From Bursaphelenchus xylophilus (Eukaryota > Nematoda > Chromadorea > Rhabditida > Aphelenchoididae): DNA of 64,000 bases. Numbering within the stretch: position 1 is the stretch's first letter; each line of letters opens with the position of its first letter. Positions 22,653 to 34,150 of this stretch are shown one piece after another. The position numbers and the translations under genes are program-made. The notes under the pieces are model-generated. The model ran no database searches and had not been told where the DNA came from. It saw nothing but the letters and a program-made list of their open reading frames with translations. Location: the NCBI GenBank assembly GCA_904066235.2, contig CAJFCV020000005.1, positions 8,551,501 to 8,615,500 on the forward strand. Direction: 5' to 3'.

Positions 22653-25600
22653 ATGTTTTACAGGGCTTTATTTTTTGTGACCTTAATTTCCAATGCAGAT
22701 GCATATAATATCCTGGTCTACTCTCCAACCATCAGTAAGAGTCATATGATTCAGAATGCCAGAGTTGGCGACGCACTGGCCAAAGACGGGCATAATGTGG
22801 TAAGTATACACACTATGGATGGTTTTTGGGAGAACAGAAGCCTTTCTATCACTGTTTTTGTATGGTTTTTTAGACCGTTATGGAGCTAGAGATGGATGAA
22901 AAAGCCGGGTCGCTGAATCAAGTGAAGCATGCCAAGTTATGGCCGGTGGTTCATGATTGGCCAGAACGCCCGCCAGTGCCGCATATGGACGCGGGAAACC
23001 CGTTGGACTGGCAACTTCTGAAGATGGTCACACTACTCAAGAATTTCTTGGAGCCATATGGAACAAGTTGTTCGGGTAAGCAAATTTGTGAAAATCTATG
23101 TTAATATACAAATATACACACATAATACAGTTGGGGGAGTCAGTAAAACACATTTTTTCGAGGCCGAAAACCGATGTTTAACGAAGAGAAGACATGACTC
23201 AAATTTTTTTAAATCTTTATTTTTATGAAGAGAAGACATGACCCAAAATTCATAAGACTTTTTCCAGCCCTTCTACGCTCTCAAGACATCATGAACCAGA
23301 TTCGCGACTCCAAATTTGATGTCATAATGTTCGAACAATTCGATTATTGCCCATTCTTTATCTCTCATGTGTTGGACATCAAGGTGAAGGTCTGGATGTC
23401 AAGTTGTCCCGTTCTGGAGCATCAGGTCATGTTGTCCGGGATACCCTCCGCGTACAGCTACAGTCCAATTGACGGGTACTCGGACAAAATGAATTTCTGG
23501 CAACGCTTTCTTAACATGGTGGCTTCCTTCGCTTTTGGATACAATTTTAATTCGTTTTGGGGCAACTTTCATCAGAAATTGGTGGAACAGTACGGGTAAG
23601 TTGGGAAAATTTGGAAACAAATTTTTGTCGGAAGTTCTCGACATGTGAGGCTCAGATTTCGTTTGATTTTGGCGGACGCGTTGCACCTAAATTTAGCAAA
23701 ATTTTAGCTTTCACTTTGCAAAAGCAGTCAAAATATTCAACAATCTTTTTCTACGAGAGAGTATGCAAAATTCGGAGAGCGGTCAGAGAACACTTTTCTG
23801 GTCCATAGCTTCGCCAATTTTTGGTGAAAAAGTAATTTTTTTTTGTGGAAAAGTTTTCGTTGTAAGCAAAAATCGGCCCGAAGTTATTGGTGATAAAACT
23901 CGCAAAAAATGTAAAATTTTGGTTTACTTTCAATCTAAAAATCTTAGTTTTTCCTTTAAATCGAGGGCTAAAAATGTTGCACATGTTTTGAAAAATAGTA
24001 GTGTACATTTTTGCCAAGTTTCATCAAGATCCAAGCGTTGTGCTTTGAGCACTTTCTATGTCAGCAAATTTTGAATTTTTTTGAGAATATTTTTTTGCAT
24101 TTTCTTCAATTTTGATTAAAATTGACCTTGTAGAAGTAGTATTTCTGAAGCCTTCATTTTCAGTCCCTCCTTCCCGAATCCGCTTGATCTGGCGCGGACC
24201 GCGGATCTCCTCCTCATCAACACCGATGAGCTTATCGACTTCCCCCGTGCCCTACCTCCAAATGTAATTCATATTGGCGGAATTGGAATGCAAAACGTCA
24301 ACACAACTCTGCCAGTCGAATACGAGAAGTTAATGCAAAATGGTCGAAAAGGAGTGATTTATTTCTCATTTGGGAGTATCGTATCGACCGAAAAAATTGG
24401 CCAGAAATATATGAAGAAGTTTTTGGATGCCTTCAAAAAGTTTGATGATTACTTTTTCATTGTCAAGATTTCCAATGAAGATGAGTTCTCCGAAGAGTAC
24501 GCAAAGACGATTGAGAATGTCAAGACGGCTCATTGGGTGCCACAGCCTGGCGTTTTGGGTGAGTTTTTGGCATAATTTGGCTAAAAATCGCTTTTTATTT
24601 GACGAGGAAATTGCTGACCGTATCTCTTTTAAATTTTGAATTTTTCAACCACCTAGGGAATATTTCAATTACTAAAAACTTTAGCTCACGCTTTGCAGGG
24701 GGAGCTGAGAAACTCAACAATCTTTGCAGACGAGAGATTATGGAGAAAGCGGAGAGAGGGCCAGAAAAAAACTTTTAGGGCCTTTCTTTTGTAAAGCAAA
24801 AAAAATTCAGAAAAAAGATTGTCTATGTCAGTTTGCGGTGTCTAAAAATTTATGTAGATAAATTTTTTTTTGCAAACCATGACAGTTTCAAATTTTTGCA
24901 AAATCAATTTTACACTTTTTTGAGGATTTGGGTTCTCACGTTTTTTTTGCTTTGACTGCTGAAAGAATTATTGCTACTGCAACAGCTTAATAAAATCAGT
25001 GCTTTTTTTCACAAAATCCCCAATGAAATTGAAAAAAATTGTTTTTCTCTTCTGCTTTCCGCATTTCACTCATTCTCTAACATGTTATAACAGACAAAGA
25101 ACGTTGAATAGTATCTCCGTTCTTCCTGCAAATAACGAATAAAATTTTTCAGAAATCAGCCCAAGGAATATTCAAAATCCGTAGAAAATTTGAGCCATTC
25201 ACTTTGACCACTTTTCTTATAAAAAATCACCATTCTTTATCAACCAAATTTCAGCCCATCCCCGTCTGAGGCTCTTCATAACTCATGGCGGATATAACGG
25301 AATCATGGAGGCTTCTCAGTTCGCTGTTCCACTCTTGTCCATTGGAATGTTCGGAGATCAGCCGAGGAATTCGAAATTGGTCGAAAGAAATGGCTGGGGC
25401 CTTTCTTTCGACAAAACATTATTGCTGCATGGCACAAAAGAATTCGAAGAGAGGCTGCGGGAAATGCTGGAAAATCCAAAGTAAGTTGACTAAAATACAT
25501 ATAATAGTAATTTTGTTTGAAGAATCAAAAAAATAGTATCAGATTTTTCAAGCCTTGTCAGCCACAAAAATCATCAAAATTTGTGATTTTTGCCGTCCAA

Positions 25601-25926
25601 AAAATTTTCAAAATTTTTTCACTGATTTGCAAATCAATTCCAGATACAAAAAGAACGCTTTGAGGACCGCCAAACTGTTGAGAACCAAGCCTCAAACCGG
25701 CGAACAGCGATTACTTTCGTATATCAGATTCCTGGAAGAGAATGATGGCCATCTCCCGGAACTCCGCTCAATTCTCAGCGAGCTTTCGACCGTCGAGTAC
25801 TACAACTTAGACGTCTGGCTGGCAATTGTTGTCGTTGCTACTGCATTAATTCTGATTTTGGGATCTCTAATTATTATGTTGGCCAAATACTTAACGAAAT
25901 TAGTGAAAAAAGACAAAATGGAGTGA
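22653..25926 (+). CDS. UDP-glycosyltransferase (UGT), copy 1
   Basis: ER membrane enzyme that moves a sugar from a UDP-sugar to lipophilic compounds (detoxification or signalling). Six exons: 22653-22799, 22874-23075, 23268-23595, 24164-24558, 25255-25480, 25644-25926; 1581 bases, 526 residues, normal UGT length. A cleavable signal peptide (residues ~1-17) is followed by YNILVYSPTISKSHMIQNARVGD. The donor-binding signature is clear: WVPQPGVLGAHPRLRLFITH then GGYNGIMEASQFAVPLLSIG and FGDQPRNSKL. The C-terminus has one membrane span (LAIVVVATALILILGSLIIM) and a basic tail (KLVKKDKME). The ATG has a strong context (GCCACCATG). Long introns 3 and 4 hold MITE copies. The acceptor substrate cannot be read. 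Confidence 0.95.
23629..24062. repeat. 450-bp MITE family copy in UGT 1 intron 3
   Basis: Starts near TCTCGACATGTGAGGCTCAGATT and ends GTTGTGCTTTGAGCACTTTC; these are degraded inverted family ends. It has inner AGAGAGTATGCAAAATTCGG and GCGGTCAGAGAAC motifs. Confidence 0.65.
24640..24830. repeat. Partial MITE-family copy in UGT 1 intron 4
   Basis: Carries TTTAGCTCACGCTTTGCAGG, GAGATTATGGAGAAAGCGGA and GAGGGCCAGA, matching the left half of the family. Ends are not clear. Confidence 0.45.
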
Positions 25927-25974
25927 ATAATAAATATATGACTTTTTCTATGACATATGACATAAAAACTTGCA

Positions 25975-26245
25975 TACCTGTTTCTAATGTAGAGAGTGAT
26001 GGTTAAGCAAAAAAATAATTTTTTTCGCCCGAAACTGGCGAACATACGGCCAAAAAGTGTTTTTTCTCGGGCCGCTCTCCTCATTTGGCACTCTCTCTCG
26101 AGCGCAAAAGACCGTTCCATATCTCAGCTGCCTCTGCAAACCGCGAGATAAAACAGTTGATATACGTGGCCAATCGCCGGCACGTGCGCAAAACAAAAAG
26201 AAAATTAGAGAATTGCACTTGGAGTACCTCTCTTGTTAATTGAAA
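25975..26245. repeat. Partial, rearranged MITE-family copy downstream of UGT 1
   Basis: Ends GCACTTGGAGTACCTCTCTTG, the right family end. Inner parts (AACCGCGAGATAAAAC and a GAGAG-rich stretch) match it in a shortened form. Confidence 0.5.
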
Positions 26246-27047
26246 TTCTGTAAATATTAGCTTACGCAACATTTTGGGGTAATTAAAAAATAAAAAAAGT
26301 GAATTTAAAATTTAACCTTTAGAAAATTGCATCATGTCTTTTGTTGTCACCATAACAAGAGCTGACTCCTTCCTTTTTTGGGCCGTCACAAATAAAACAA
26401 GCGACCTTTTGGAGTTGAAGCGCAGACATGGAGCGATTATAGACGTGATTTTTTGTTTAGTTTTTTACTATTTTTCAAATTAAGTGTTCTTAAATTAAAT
26501 AAATTGGTTTTATATGGTCATAGACAGAAAACACAGCCGGATTTTTGTCATCAACAGGGCTAAACAACAAGTTTAAGGGCAAATTTAAAAAAAAGCGAAC
26601 GCGACGTTTTTTGGGCGACTCTTCGAGACTCTTGATCGATAAAAGTATACTTTTAAGGCTTGTTTTATTGCTTTTAAAGTTCAGTTCATGTGAAAAAACT
26701 TTTTTTTTCATTTTTTGCTATCTTTTGTTATTTTTCACACTTATTTTTTATTTTCTGAATTTTTACCTTTTTTTATTTTTTAATTTTACAAATTTTAGGA
26801 GTAAAATTTATGATTTTTCTCGTTCAATTTTACGTTTCTTTCTTATCGATGAATTTATACTTTGTTTTCTAGTTTCAGCCCGCTTTAAGACGCCTTGAAA
26901 AGCGGGTGGTTTTGATAAAAAATTTTAATATCAAAAAGACTACATTTTTCGTTTCAAATCTTTTCCTTTCCCCTAGTAATTACCCCTCAATTTCCTTAGC
27001 ATTCAAAATTATTTTTTTTAAATTTTTTAACTTTAAATTTTAAGATA
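26246..27047. other. Spacer between the two UGT genes
   Basis: 0.8 kb of very AT- and T-rich sequence; no gene or RNA is supported. Confidence 0.4.
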
Positions 27048-30000
27048 ATGATGTTAAGAGTATTCATTTTAACATTATTAATCTCATGGGTAACATGCTA
27101 CAAGATCCTGATCTATTCACCGACACTCAGTCGATCCCATATGATTCAGAATGGAAGAGTGGGTGACGCGTTGGCTAGGGGTGGTCATAACGTGGTAAGG
27201 TTGTTTTTTTAAAATTATTGTTGCTCTGTTTTCAAGTGCAAGTCAAATCAAAAAAAAAAGCAACAACAGAAGCGGCTCTTACAAGTTGGCTTTTCGTCAC
27301 AAATAAAAAGCACAAGAAGTGTTTTTTACCGATTTCTTGTCAAAATTTGACAAAAATCAAGTCTGTTTGACAATGTTTTTACCATTTTCATTGACTTCTT
27401 GATACTTGTTTTAACAGAAAATTACAAAGAAAATTTTCCGATAAGTTTTAGAAAAAAACTCATTTGATGTTTCATTGAGCCAACTTTGAGCTTCAGGGGT
27501 TCTTTAACCGTTGCACACAAGCTAAATCTATATACATATTATTTGTGCCTTCCTCAATTCGCTTTCCATCTCTCAATACCCTCTATTCAGACTGTCCTCG
27601 AACTTGATCTGGCCATTACTCCCGGCTCGTTAAAACAAGTCAAGCATGCTGACCTCTGGACAGAAACTTTTGATTGGCCAGACCGGGTTCCTGGGGAGTT
27701 TTACATCTCCGATCCCATTACTTTCACCTCCATTGATTTGATTACGGGGCTACCCGAATTCTTGGAAATGTTTGGTGGAAGTTGTTTGGGTAAGTGAAAA
27801 AAAGTTAAAAAATAAAAAACATGGTAGGACAGCCCTGTTTTGTAATGAGGGTAAGACTTGACACAAAAATTTTGTGAGAACAAGACTTGACTCATAGATC
27901 TTTGAGGGCAACATTGGCCACATTATGGCCGAGAACTTATCGCTTTTAATTTGGGGGAACACTTGACTCACTTTCTCTGAATTTGAGAGGAAGGCATGTC
28001 CCACAAAGGTCAAACTTTGCCTATTTTTTCGAAGCAAAATTAGATAGCAAATTCGATATTAGTACAAAATTTCACTCATTTTTAACGTAATATCAATTGT
28101 TGTTCAAGAGGAAGACTTGACTCAATTCCCAAAAACCGATAAACTGGCGTTTAAAAAGTCGCGATACCATAATCACCAATCTTTTGTAGCAATTCTCAAA
28201 TCTCCCCACATCATGAACAGGATCCGCGACGCCAATTTTGACGTCATCATGTTCGAACAATTCGATTTCTGCCCATTTTTCATCTCTCATCTGTTGGGTA
28301 TCAAGGTGAAGGTCTGGATGTCGAGTTGTCCCATAATGGAACATCAAGCCAGTTTATCCGGTGTTCCTCCGGCTTATAGTTACGTCCCAGTTGCGGATGG
28401 TTCGACATGTAGTGATAAAATGACGTTCCCCGAGAGGTTCGTCAATGTTTTGCTGGCTTATGGACTGGAGAATGTTTATTTGAGGTATTGGAATGCATAC
28501 CATGACAGGCTCAAGCAGGAATTTGGGTATGTTCTGGCCGATCTTATGATGTTCACTGTGCTCGGGCATTTTCTTGGCCTAATGCTCTTGCTGGACACTT
28601 TATGCGAAGAAACGTGTTTTGTCGTATAAAATGTCTTTTCCCACATTTTTTGCTGGAAGTTGCAAGCTAAAACGAATTGCTTACACAATATATATTATTA
28701 TGTACAATCATGTGGTTTGATTCGTTAGGTCGGGCCGCCATTTTATACGACAAAACATATTTCATCGTATAAAATGTCGCCCTTTTAAGTATCAGCTGAG
28801 ATTTCAATTTAGCATAGGCGGTTATAAAAGAAACTTCCTAGTACAAGAATTTTTTAGATCCCGAAGTCTCAATGGTCTTCAGTTGACATTTTATACGGTC
28901 AAACATGTCTCATCGCAAACCTGTCATGATTAGAGGTGGCAATCGGGCTGGGCCGGCCCGGCCCGGCCCGGTGATTGGGCCGGGCCGGGCCGGGCCTGAG
29001 CAGATTTGAAAAAGCCCTGGGCCGGCCTGATCGCTTCGGCCCGCGGGCCGGGCCGACACTTTCGGCCCGGCCCGGCCCGGAAGGTAGATAAGTAAAAAAT
29101 TTTTAACGCTAAACCGGCAAAATAAAGTACAAATGCTTTGTAGAATGGATGGAAATTAGATTAAACCTTTTTTGACTTATACGCTGTTTTACTACCCTTT
29201 AAAATTATGTATGTGTAACTTATTATGTATATGTAAAATCCCACCCAAATATGTAAGGGTCGGGCAAAAGTCTTCGAATTTTTTTATGATAAATTTAAAA
29301 ATTTCACTGTAATTTTGAATCCTCTATGTAAATAAAAGTGTTTAACCAGTTTTTGGTTAACCATTTACCTTATAACGTCCATAATTTTATATAGCTAACT
29401 TCCTACAGGATTAAAAAATTCAACACAATCCAACTTTTTGGCTAGATTTTAGCTACCTGTACGGATGTTCCAGTCATCCGACTAGACTTTTTAATTTCAC
29501 GCAGACACACGTAAAAACCTTCTGGAAAGCATAAGAACTTCCAGTAGAAAGTGCAAAGACTTTTATCCAACTTTTCTGTATTAGCGGGCCAAACCGGGCC
29601 GGGCCGGGCCGGCCTGGGCTTTCACCGGGCCGGGCCGGGCCGAGCCGGGCCGGGCCGGGCCTGAGCAAATTTGAAAAAGCCCTGGGCCGGCCTGGTCAAT
29701 TCGGCCCGCGGGCCGGGCCGCAAAAATCGGCCCGGCCCGGCCCGATTGCCACCTCTAGTCATGATGACATTTTAATTTTCCTTTCAGTCCAAATTTTCCA
29801 AATCCTCTGGATCTTGCAAAGACCGTAGATCTTGTTTTTATCAATACCGACGAGTTGGTCGATTTCCCTCGCCCCCTGCCGCCCAACGTTATCCATGTCG
29901 GTGGTCTGGGAATGAAGAACGTTGACACCAAATTACCCTCGCCATTTGATGAGTTAATGACACGAGGGAATAAAGGAGTGATCTACTTTTCATTTGGCAC

Positions 30001-31332
30001 CATGGTTTCCACCAATCATCTTGGAGAGCGCTATATGAGCAATATTTTGGAGACTTTCCGGAAATTCGATGACTATTTCTTTATTGTCAAAGCTACGAAG
30101 AACGACACGAGTACACTGGAGTACGCAAAAAATATTAAGAATGTATATGTGAGCACTTGGATTCCTCAACCGGGAGTTTTAGGTGGGTTTTGGAAGCTCT
30201 AAAATAGTCATTTCATGGAGTTAAAATATAGAGATTTTTTCTAAATCTTCAGCTCATCCCCGCCTAAAATTCTTCATAACTCACGGTGGATATAACGGGA
30301 TAATGGAAGCTTCTAGATTCTCTGTTCCTCTATTAGCTATTGGAGTTTTTGGGGATCAAACAAGGAATGCGAAATTGGTGGAAAGAAATGGATGGGGAGT
30401 GTCATTGGAGAAGACTTCGCTGCTACATGGGACGAAAGAATTCGAGGAGAAAATCAGAGAAATGATCAGCAATCCAAAGTAAGTAGTGGTGTGAAGGTAC
30501 TGTCAAATCTTTGTACATACAAAAAATCCGATGTAGTCTAGGAACTATTTAATTGAAGAACGAAAAAATTTTTAACTGAAATTCTCCGTTATAACAAAAG
30601 TTCTTGTACAGCGGTATTTAGTACGTAGATTACACTATAAAAGATAGTCAGTCAAAATCATTTTTTTCCAACATGACATTTCGTACAGAAAACCCCTTCT
30701 ATAACAAAAATCTCTGGCCCTTTGTGCTTCCTTATATACGGAGTTTTGATTGTATTTTTAAAGGACGGCTAAATTTAAACCGTCCGTTTTTCTGGTTGAA
30801 AGACGAAATGTCACAATTTTTATGTGCCTTTTCGTCAAAACGAATCTTTAATAATTCAAAGTGATCAAATAGATCGTATAGAATACATTCTCAGTACACC
30901 TACAACTATTTTTCTTTTGTTTTCTGGGCATGGGAAAAAAAATTTTGCTACATTTCTTTTTCAAGCCAGATTAAAATTAATATAATCGTCATTGTTGCCT
31001 TAAATTTGCACTTTTTTGATTCTCTTCCATACTATCATTTACTTTTCAGATACAAGCAAAACGCCATTCGAACAACAAAGTTACTGCGAACTAAACCGCA
31101 GAGTGGAGAGCAGCGGCTTCTGGCATACATGAAGTTCCTCGAGGAAAACGAAGGGCACTTGCCGGAGCTAAAGTCAATAGCCAATCAGCTGACGACTATC
31201 CAGTATTATAATATCGATGTTTGGGGTGTTGTATTCGCCTCCGTATTCTCGGTTGTGGGATTGTTGTTTTGGCTTGTTAAGGGTGTTGTTGGGTTTCTTT
31301 TGTCAAGTTTGCGGAAAGAGAAACTGGAATGA
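27048..31332 (+). CDS. UDP-glycosyltransferase (UGT), copy 2
   Basis: Paralogue of the upstream UGT with the same six-exon plan: 27048-27194, 27591-27789, 28190-28526, 29788-30182, 30253-30478, 31050-31332; 1587 bases, 528 residues. Exons 1, 4, 5 and 6 have exactly the same lengths as in copy 1. Signal peptide (LRVFILTLLISWVTC), donor site (WIPQPGVLGAHPRLKFFITH, GGYNGIMEASRFSVPLLAIG) and C-terminal span (VVFASVFSVVGLLFWLV) with KEKLE tail are intact. Two in-frame ATGs stand at 27048 and 27051. Intron 3 (28527-29787) holds an 827-bp hAT-like element and a small hairpin repeat. The frame is clean, so the gene looks functional; substrate unknown. Confidence 0.94.
28739..28776. repeat. Short hairpin repeat (ATTTTATACGA type)
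   Basis: CATTTTATACGA and its exact complement TCGTATAAAATG face each other across a 14-base loop. Single arms of the same sequence occur at about 28624-28636 and 28887-28905, and a better copy at 33995-34036. Confidence 0.6.
28931..29757. mobile_element. hAT-like non-autonomous element with GGCC-rich arms
   Basis: An 827-bp element in intron 3 of UGT 2. Perfect terminal inverted repeats TAGAGGTGGCAATCGGGC / GCCCGATTGCCACCTCTA are flanked by an 8-bp duplication GTCATGAT (28923-28930 and 29758-29765), diagnostic of hAT transposons. Behind each end lies an array of GGGCC/GGCCC units and a shared GCCTGAGCA-ATTTGAAAAAGCCCTGG motif in inverted orientation. The middle (about 29090-29580) is AT-rich and non-coding. 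Confidence 0.92.
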
Positions 31333-32214
31333 TCCAATTGAAAATTTGAACTTTAGAAATCTCAGTAATAAATATGGGTATTATAAACTTGGTTTGTTAT
31401 TTCTTGAAATGTCGCATGGACGGATGAAAAATAAAAAAATAGGGTAGGAAGGGAACCAAAAATGATTTTTAAAGATCTTCAAAGCAACTTTTTTTCTAAA
31501 AAAAATCGAAACCATGTCTTACAAGGGAAGTACCCCAAGTGCGACGGTCAGATTTTCTTTAAATTTTGCACACGCGTCGGGCATAAACTAAATACCGATT
31601 TCTGAAATTTTTAGCTCGCGCTTTGCAAGCGCCACCGAGATATGGAACTGTTTTTGTCGCCGAGAGAGTACGCGAAACGCGGAGAGCGGTCAGAGAGAAA
31701 AAAGGTTTTTTGGCCATAACTTTGGCAGTTTCGTTTGGAAAAATTTTATTTTTTGTAGAAACATTATTCTTTACGGTAGAAATAGGTATGAAACTTTTCG
31801 TGCCGAAATTCGGCAAAAAGTGTAAATTTTTTGCCGACTTTCGATCTAAAAATCTCGGTTGTTTCTGCAAAGCGTGAGCTAGGATTCTCGCATATGTCTT
31901 AGAAAAAATTATTCTAAATTTGTGCCAAGTTGCATCAAAATCTGAGCGCCGCACTTGGGGTACTTCCCCTGTTAGCTGATAAAAAATCAAAACTATGGCA
32001 AGAGGGGACCAAGCTAATAACTCACTTCCAAAAAATGAAAAAAAATTAAAGATCTTTTTTTGTCGAAAAATGAAAAAAGAACTAATAAAAGCATATTGGC
32101 ATACAAACTCGTCAATCTAAAAATACAAAATTACGCAAATTTTTATCCCAAAATTAGGAAAAATCATCATTTCGATCGTTTTTTCTCTCCAAGTTAGCGG
32201 TGGTCTCGGAAAAC
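31333..32214. other. Spacer between UGT 2 and the small membrane protein gene
   Basis: Contains a full MITE (31522-31971). Outside it only AT-rich sequence is seen. Confidence 0.45.
31522..31971. mobile_element. Full-length 450-bp MITE with TTA duplication
   Basis: Inverted ends CAAGGGAAGTACCCCAAGTG and CACTTGGGGTACTTCCCCTG, flanked by TTA at 31519-31521 and 31972-31974. A second inner inverted pair is TAGCTCGCGCTTTGCAAGCG near the left and TTTCTGCAAAGCGTGAGCTA near the right. The 3-bp TTA target fits PIF/Harbinger-type elements. No transposase is coded. Confidence 0.85.
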
Positions 32215-32640
32215 ATGGCGAATAACTCAAATTCTGGCACCCAAGGTAAACTACCGACTGTCTCAACAACTTTTATTTTTCGTATTTTAGGCCTCTACAC
32301 CTGCGCGGAAGCCTATTCGGAGATTACGGTTTGGACCTCGATCATGCTGGGCATCCCGTTGGCCATGAATATGATCACGTGCGTCCTCTATTTCTACCTT
32401 TTCTTCATGTTCTTGTCGTTGAAACGGACCGGCGAACATGTTCATTCATGGTAAGAGGTTGTTTTTATTTTTTTGAGGTTTTATTGGGGCTTTTGCTGAA
32501 TAAAATCTCTTTTCAGCACGATGTGGCTTGGTCGTTCCGCCGTCCGTGTGGGTCTCGGCCCTTCGGCCAAGAAAGCGTTGCTCAAATTCGCCAAAGAAAA
32601 GCCGGAACTCGCCTCCCTCACTCAGAATATACCCGATTGA
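32215..32640 (+). CDS. Small single-span membrane protein, 104 residues, unrecognised
   Basis: Three exons 32215-32245, 32291-32450 and 32517-32640 (315 bases) with good GT-AG signals and matching phases. A polar N-terminus (MANNSNSGTQG) is followed by a stretch with TCAEAYSEITVWTS and a strong membrane segment (GIPLAMNMITCVLYFYLFFM, residues ~31-54). A basic C-terminal half (GRSAVRVGLGPSAKKALLKF) follows, ending TQNIPD. There is no signal peptide cleavage site. GC is well above the flanks in all three exons, and the coding frame avoids stops, which supports a real gene. I do not recognise a family. AATAAA at 32657 is a likely polyadenylation signal. Confidence 0.75.
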
Positions 32641-33047
32641 ATTGTGTTTATTATTTGAATAAAAAATTTGTTTTTTATGTCTATGAAATCTGGTAAAAAA
32701 CTGCGACAAAAGCGACAGGTTCATCCTTAAACAAGCTCTCCATACACAAAACAAAAAAGAGTGTGCAAAAAAGAGAGGCGGCCAGAGAATCAGAGTTTCC
32801 TTGTTACCCCAGCCGAAAGCGAGCCGGCGTTTTTTGTGAAAGGTGAAGCGACTGGTCGGTCGGCTCTGCAGGCTTGTGAAAAATAGATTGTGAAAACGTG
32901 TGAAAGGTGGTTTAAAGATCGGTAATTTTTGGGAAGGTCGCACGCCAGGGGTGCGACTTATTTTCAAGGGGTAAAATACGAGGTTTAATCTATGCAAAAC
33001 TTCCGCGAACTGGAAAAAAAGACAATTCTGATTGCACTAGATATCAA

Positions 33048-33098
33048 GCTTAGCATCAGGCTTAGTTAGGCGTAGGCTTAGTTCAGGCGTCTCCCAGG
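33048..33098 (+). repeat. Degenerate TTAGGC-like (telomere-like) tract
   Basis: Repeated CTTAG and AGGC words (AGGCTTAGTTAGGCGTAGGC and similar) resemble the nematode telomere unit TTAGGC. It abuts a MITE fragment, as does the tract at 47441-47486. Confidence 0.4.
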
Positions 33099-33099
33099 C

Positions 33100-33430
33100 T
33101 CGGTGGACCAAGCAGGGCGCAAGCTGCCAAGTCACGGAAAAGGTTTTTTAGAGTGGGCGAATTTGCGGCAGTTTTTCCCTGATCTTTGCGGCAGAGAAAG
33201 TACGCAAAAAAGACTGTTGGCTATAACTTTGCCAGTTTTGTGCGAAAAAAGTAATTTTTATGTGGAAAAATCACCGTCGGCGGTTGAAAATGTTATGTAA
33301 CTTTTGCTAAAACTCCCGATCGTTTCTGCAAACGTTAGGTGGGAATCTCACATACGTCTTAAAAAAAAGTTATTTAAAATTTTGGCCAAGTTTCATGAAA
33401 ATCTGAGACTCGCACTCTGTGAGACAAAAA
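33100..33430. repeat. Partial copy of the 450-bp MITE family
   Basis: Contains GAGAAAGTACGCAAAAAAGA, GGCTATAACTTTGCCAGTTT and TTTCTGCAAACGTTAGGTGG, and ends near AATCTGAGACTCGCACTCTG. The outer left end is missing. Confidence 0.55.
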
Positions 33431-33994
33431 ATAATTTCGAAAAATTCTTGCTTGAAACGAACCCTAACATCTTGTGCGTGTTTCTTCATGTAATAGCCTT
33501 GATCGAGCACAATAATCGGCTGCCTAATTAACCCTTCGTTTACAACCGATTCTTGTGATTTCGGCGTTTTCTCTCCAAAACACTCGTGTTTCCAAACAAA
33601 TCGTAGCAGCAATATTTTATCTGTCTTTAATGTTCTCGTTATAATTGCTCTAGAGAACGAAGCATTTGTATTTTGCCGGGGAAAAGTTGGTAAAACAGGT
33701 TAGTTTATGGTGTTAAGGGTACAAAAGTTATGCTTATAACTGGTCATCATTTTCTTCTCTCAAATACAGACAAACGTCTCTACAACGAACTGCAAGGGAC
33801 AAAAAAATTATTCGTTATGTTCCGGGATATTTAGCGATCTTCGTTGATTAGACAATGGGCAAAATGCGGAGAGTGGTCAGAGAGGCAGGCATTTTTTGCC
33901 CATTTCTTGGCCGATTTTATGTAAAAAAAGTTTTTTTTGTAAAAACGATCTCTTATTCGGTTTTGGTATTCCGCGGCTTCAATGGTGTTCAGTT

Positions 33995-34036
33995 GACATT
34001 TTATACGATCAAACATGTTTCATCGTATAAAATGTC
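33995..34036. repeat. Perfect 15-bp hairpin repeat
   Basis: GACATTTTATACGAT, a 12-base loop, then ATCGTATAAAATGTC. The 5' flank (TTCAATGGTGTTCAGTT) also recurs, as CTCAATGGTCTTCAGTT, at about 28869 beside another arm. This shows a dispersed repeat rather than a local accident. Confidence 0.7.
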
Positions 34037-34150
34037 CGCACTCTGAAAAACTCGATATAAAGCTTAAATTTGTCTTCGCTCGACCTCCCGATATATCTGT
34101 TGATCCAACAAGTCCTCCTATAGATTATGCACCGAAGATTTTGCTTTCAG

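Larger units (their letters stand above)
32641..34150. other. Spacer with repeat fragments before the SDR gene
   Basis: 1.5 kb with a TTAGGC-like tract (33048-33098), a partial MITE (33100-33430), a further MITE scrap (about 33850-33930) and a perfect hairpin (33995-34036). No gene is supported. TTTTGCTTTCAG ends directly before the SDR ATG. Confidence 0.5.
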
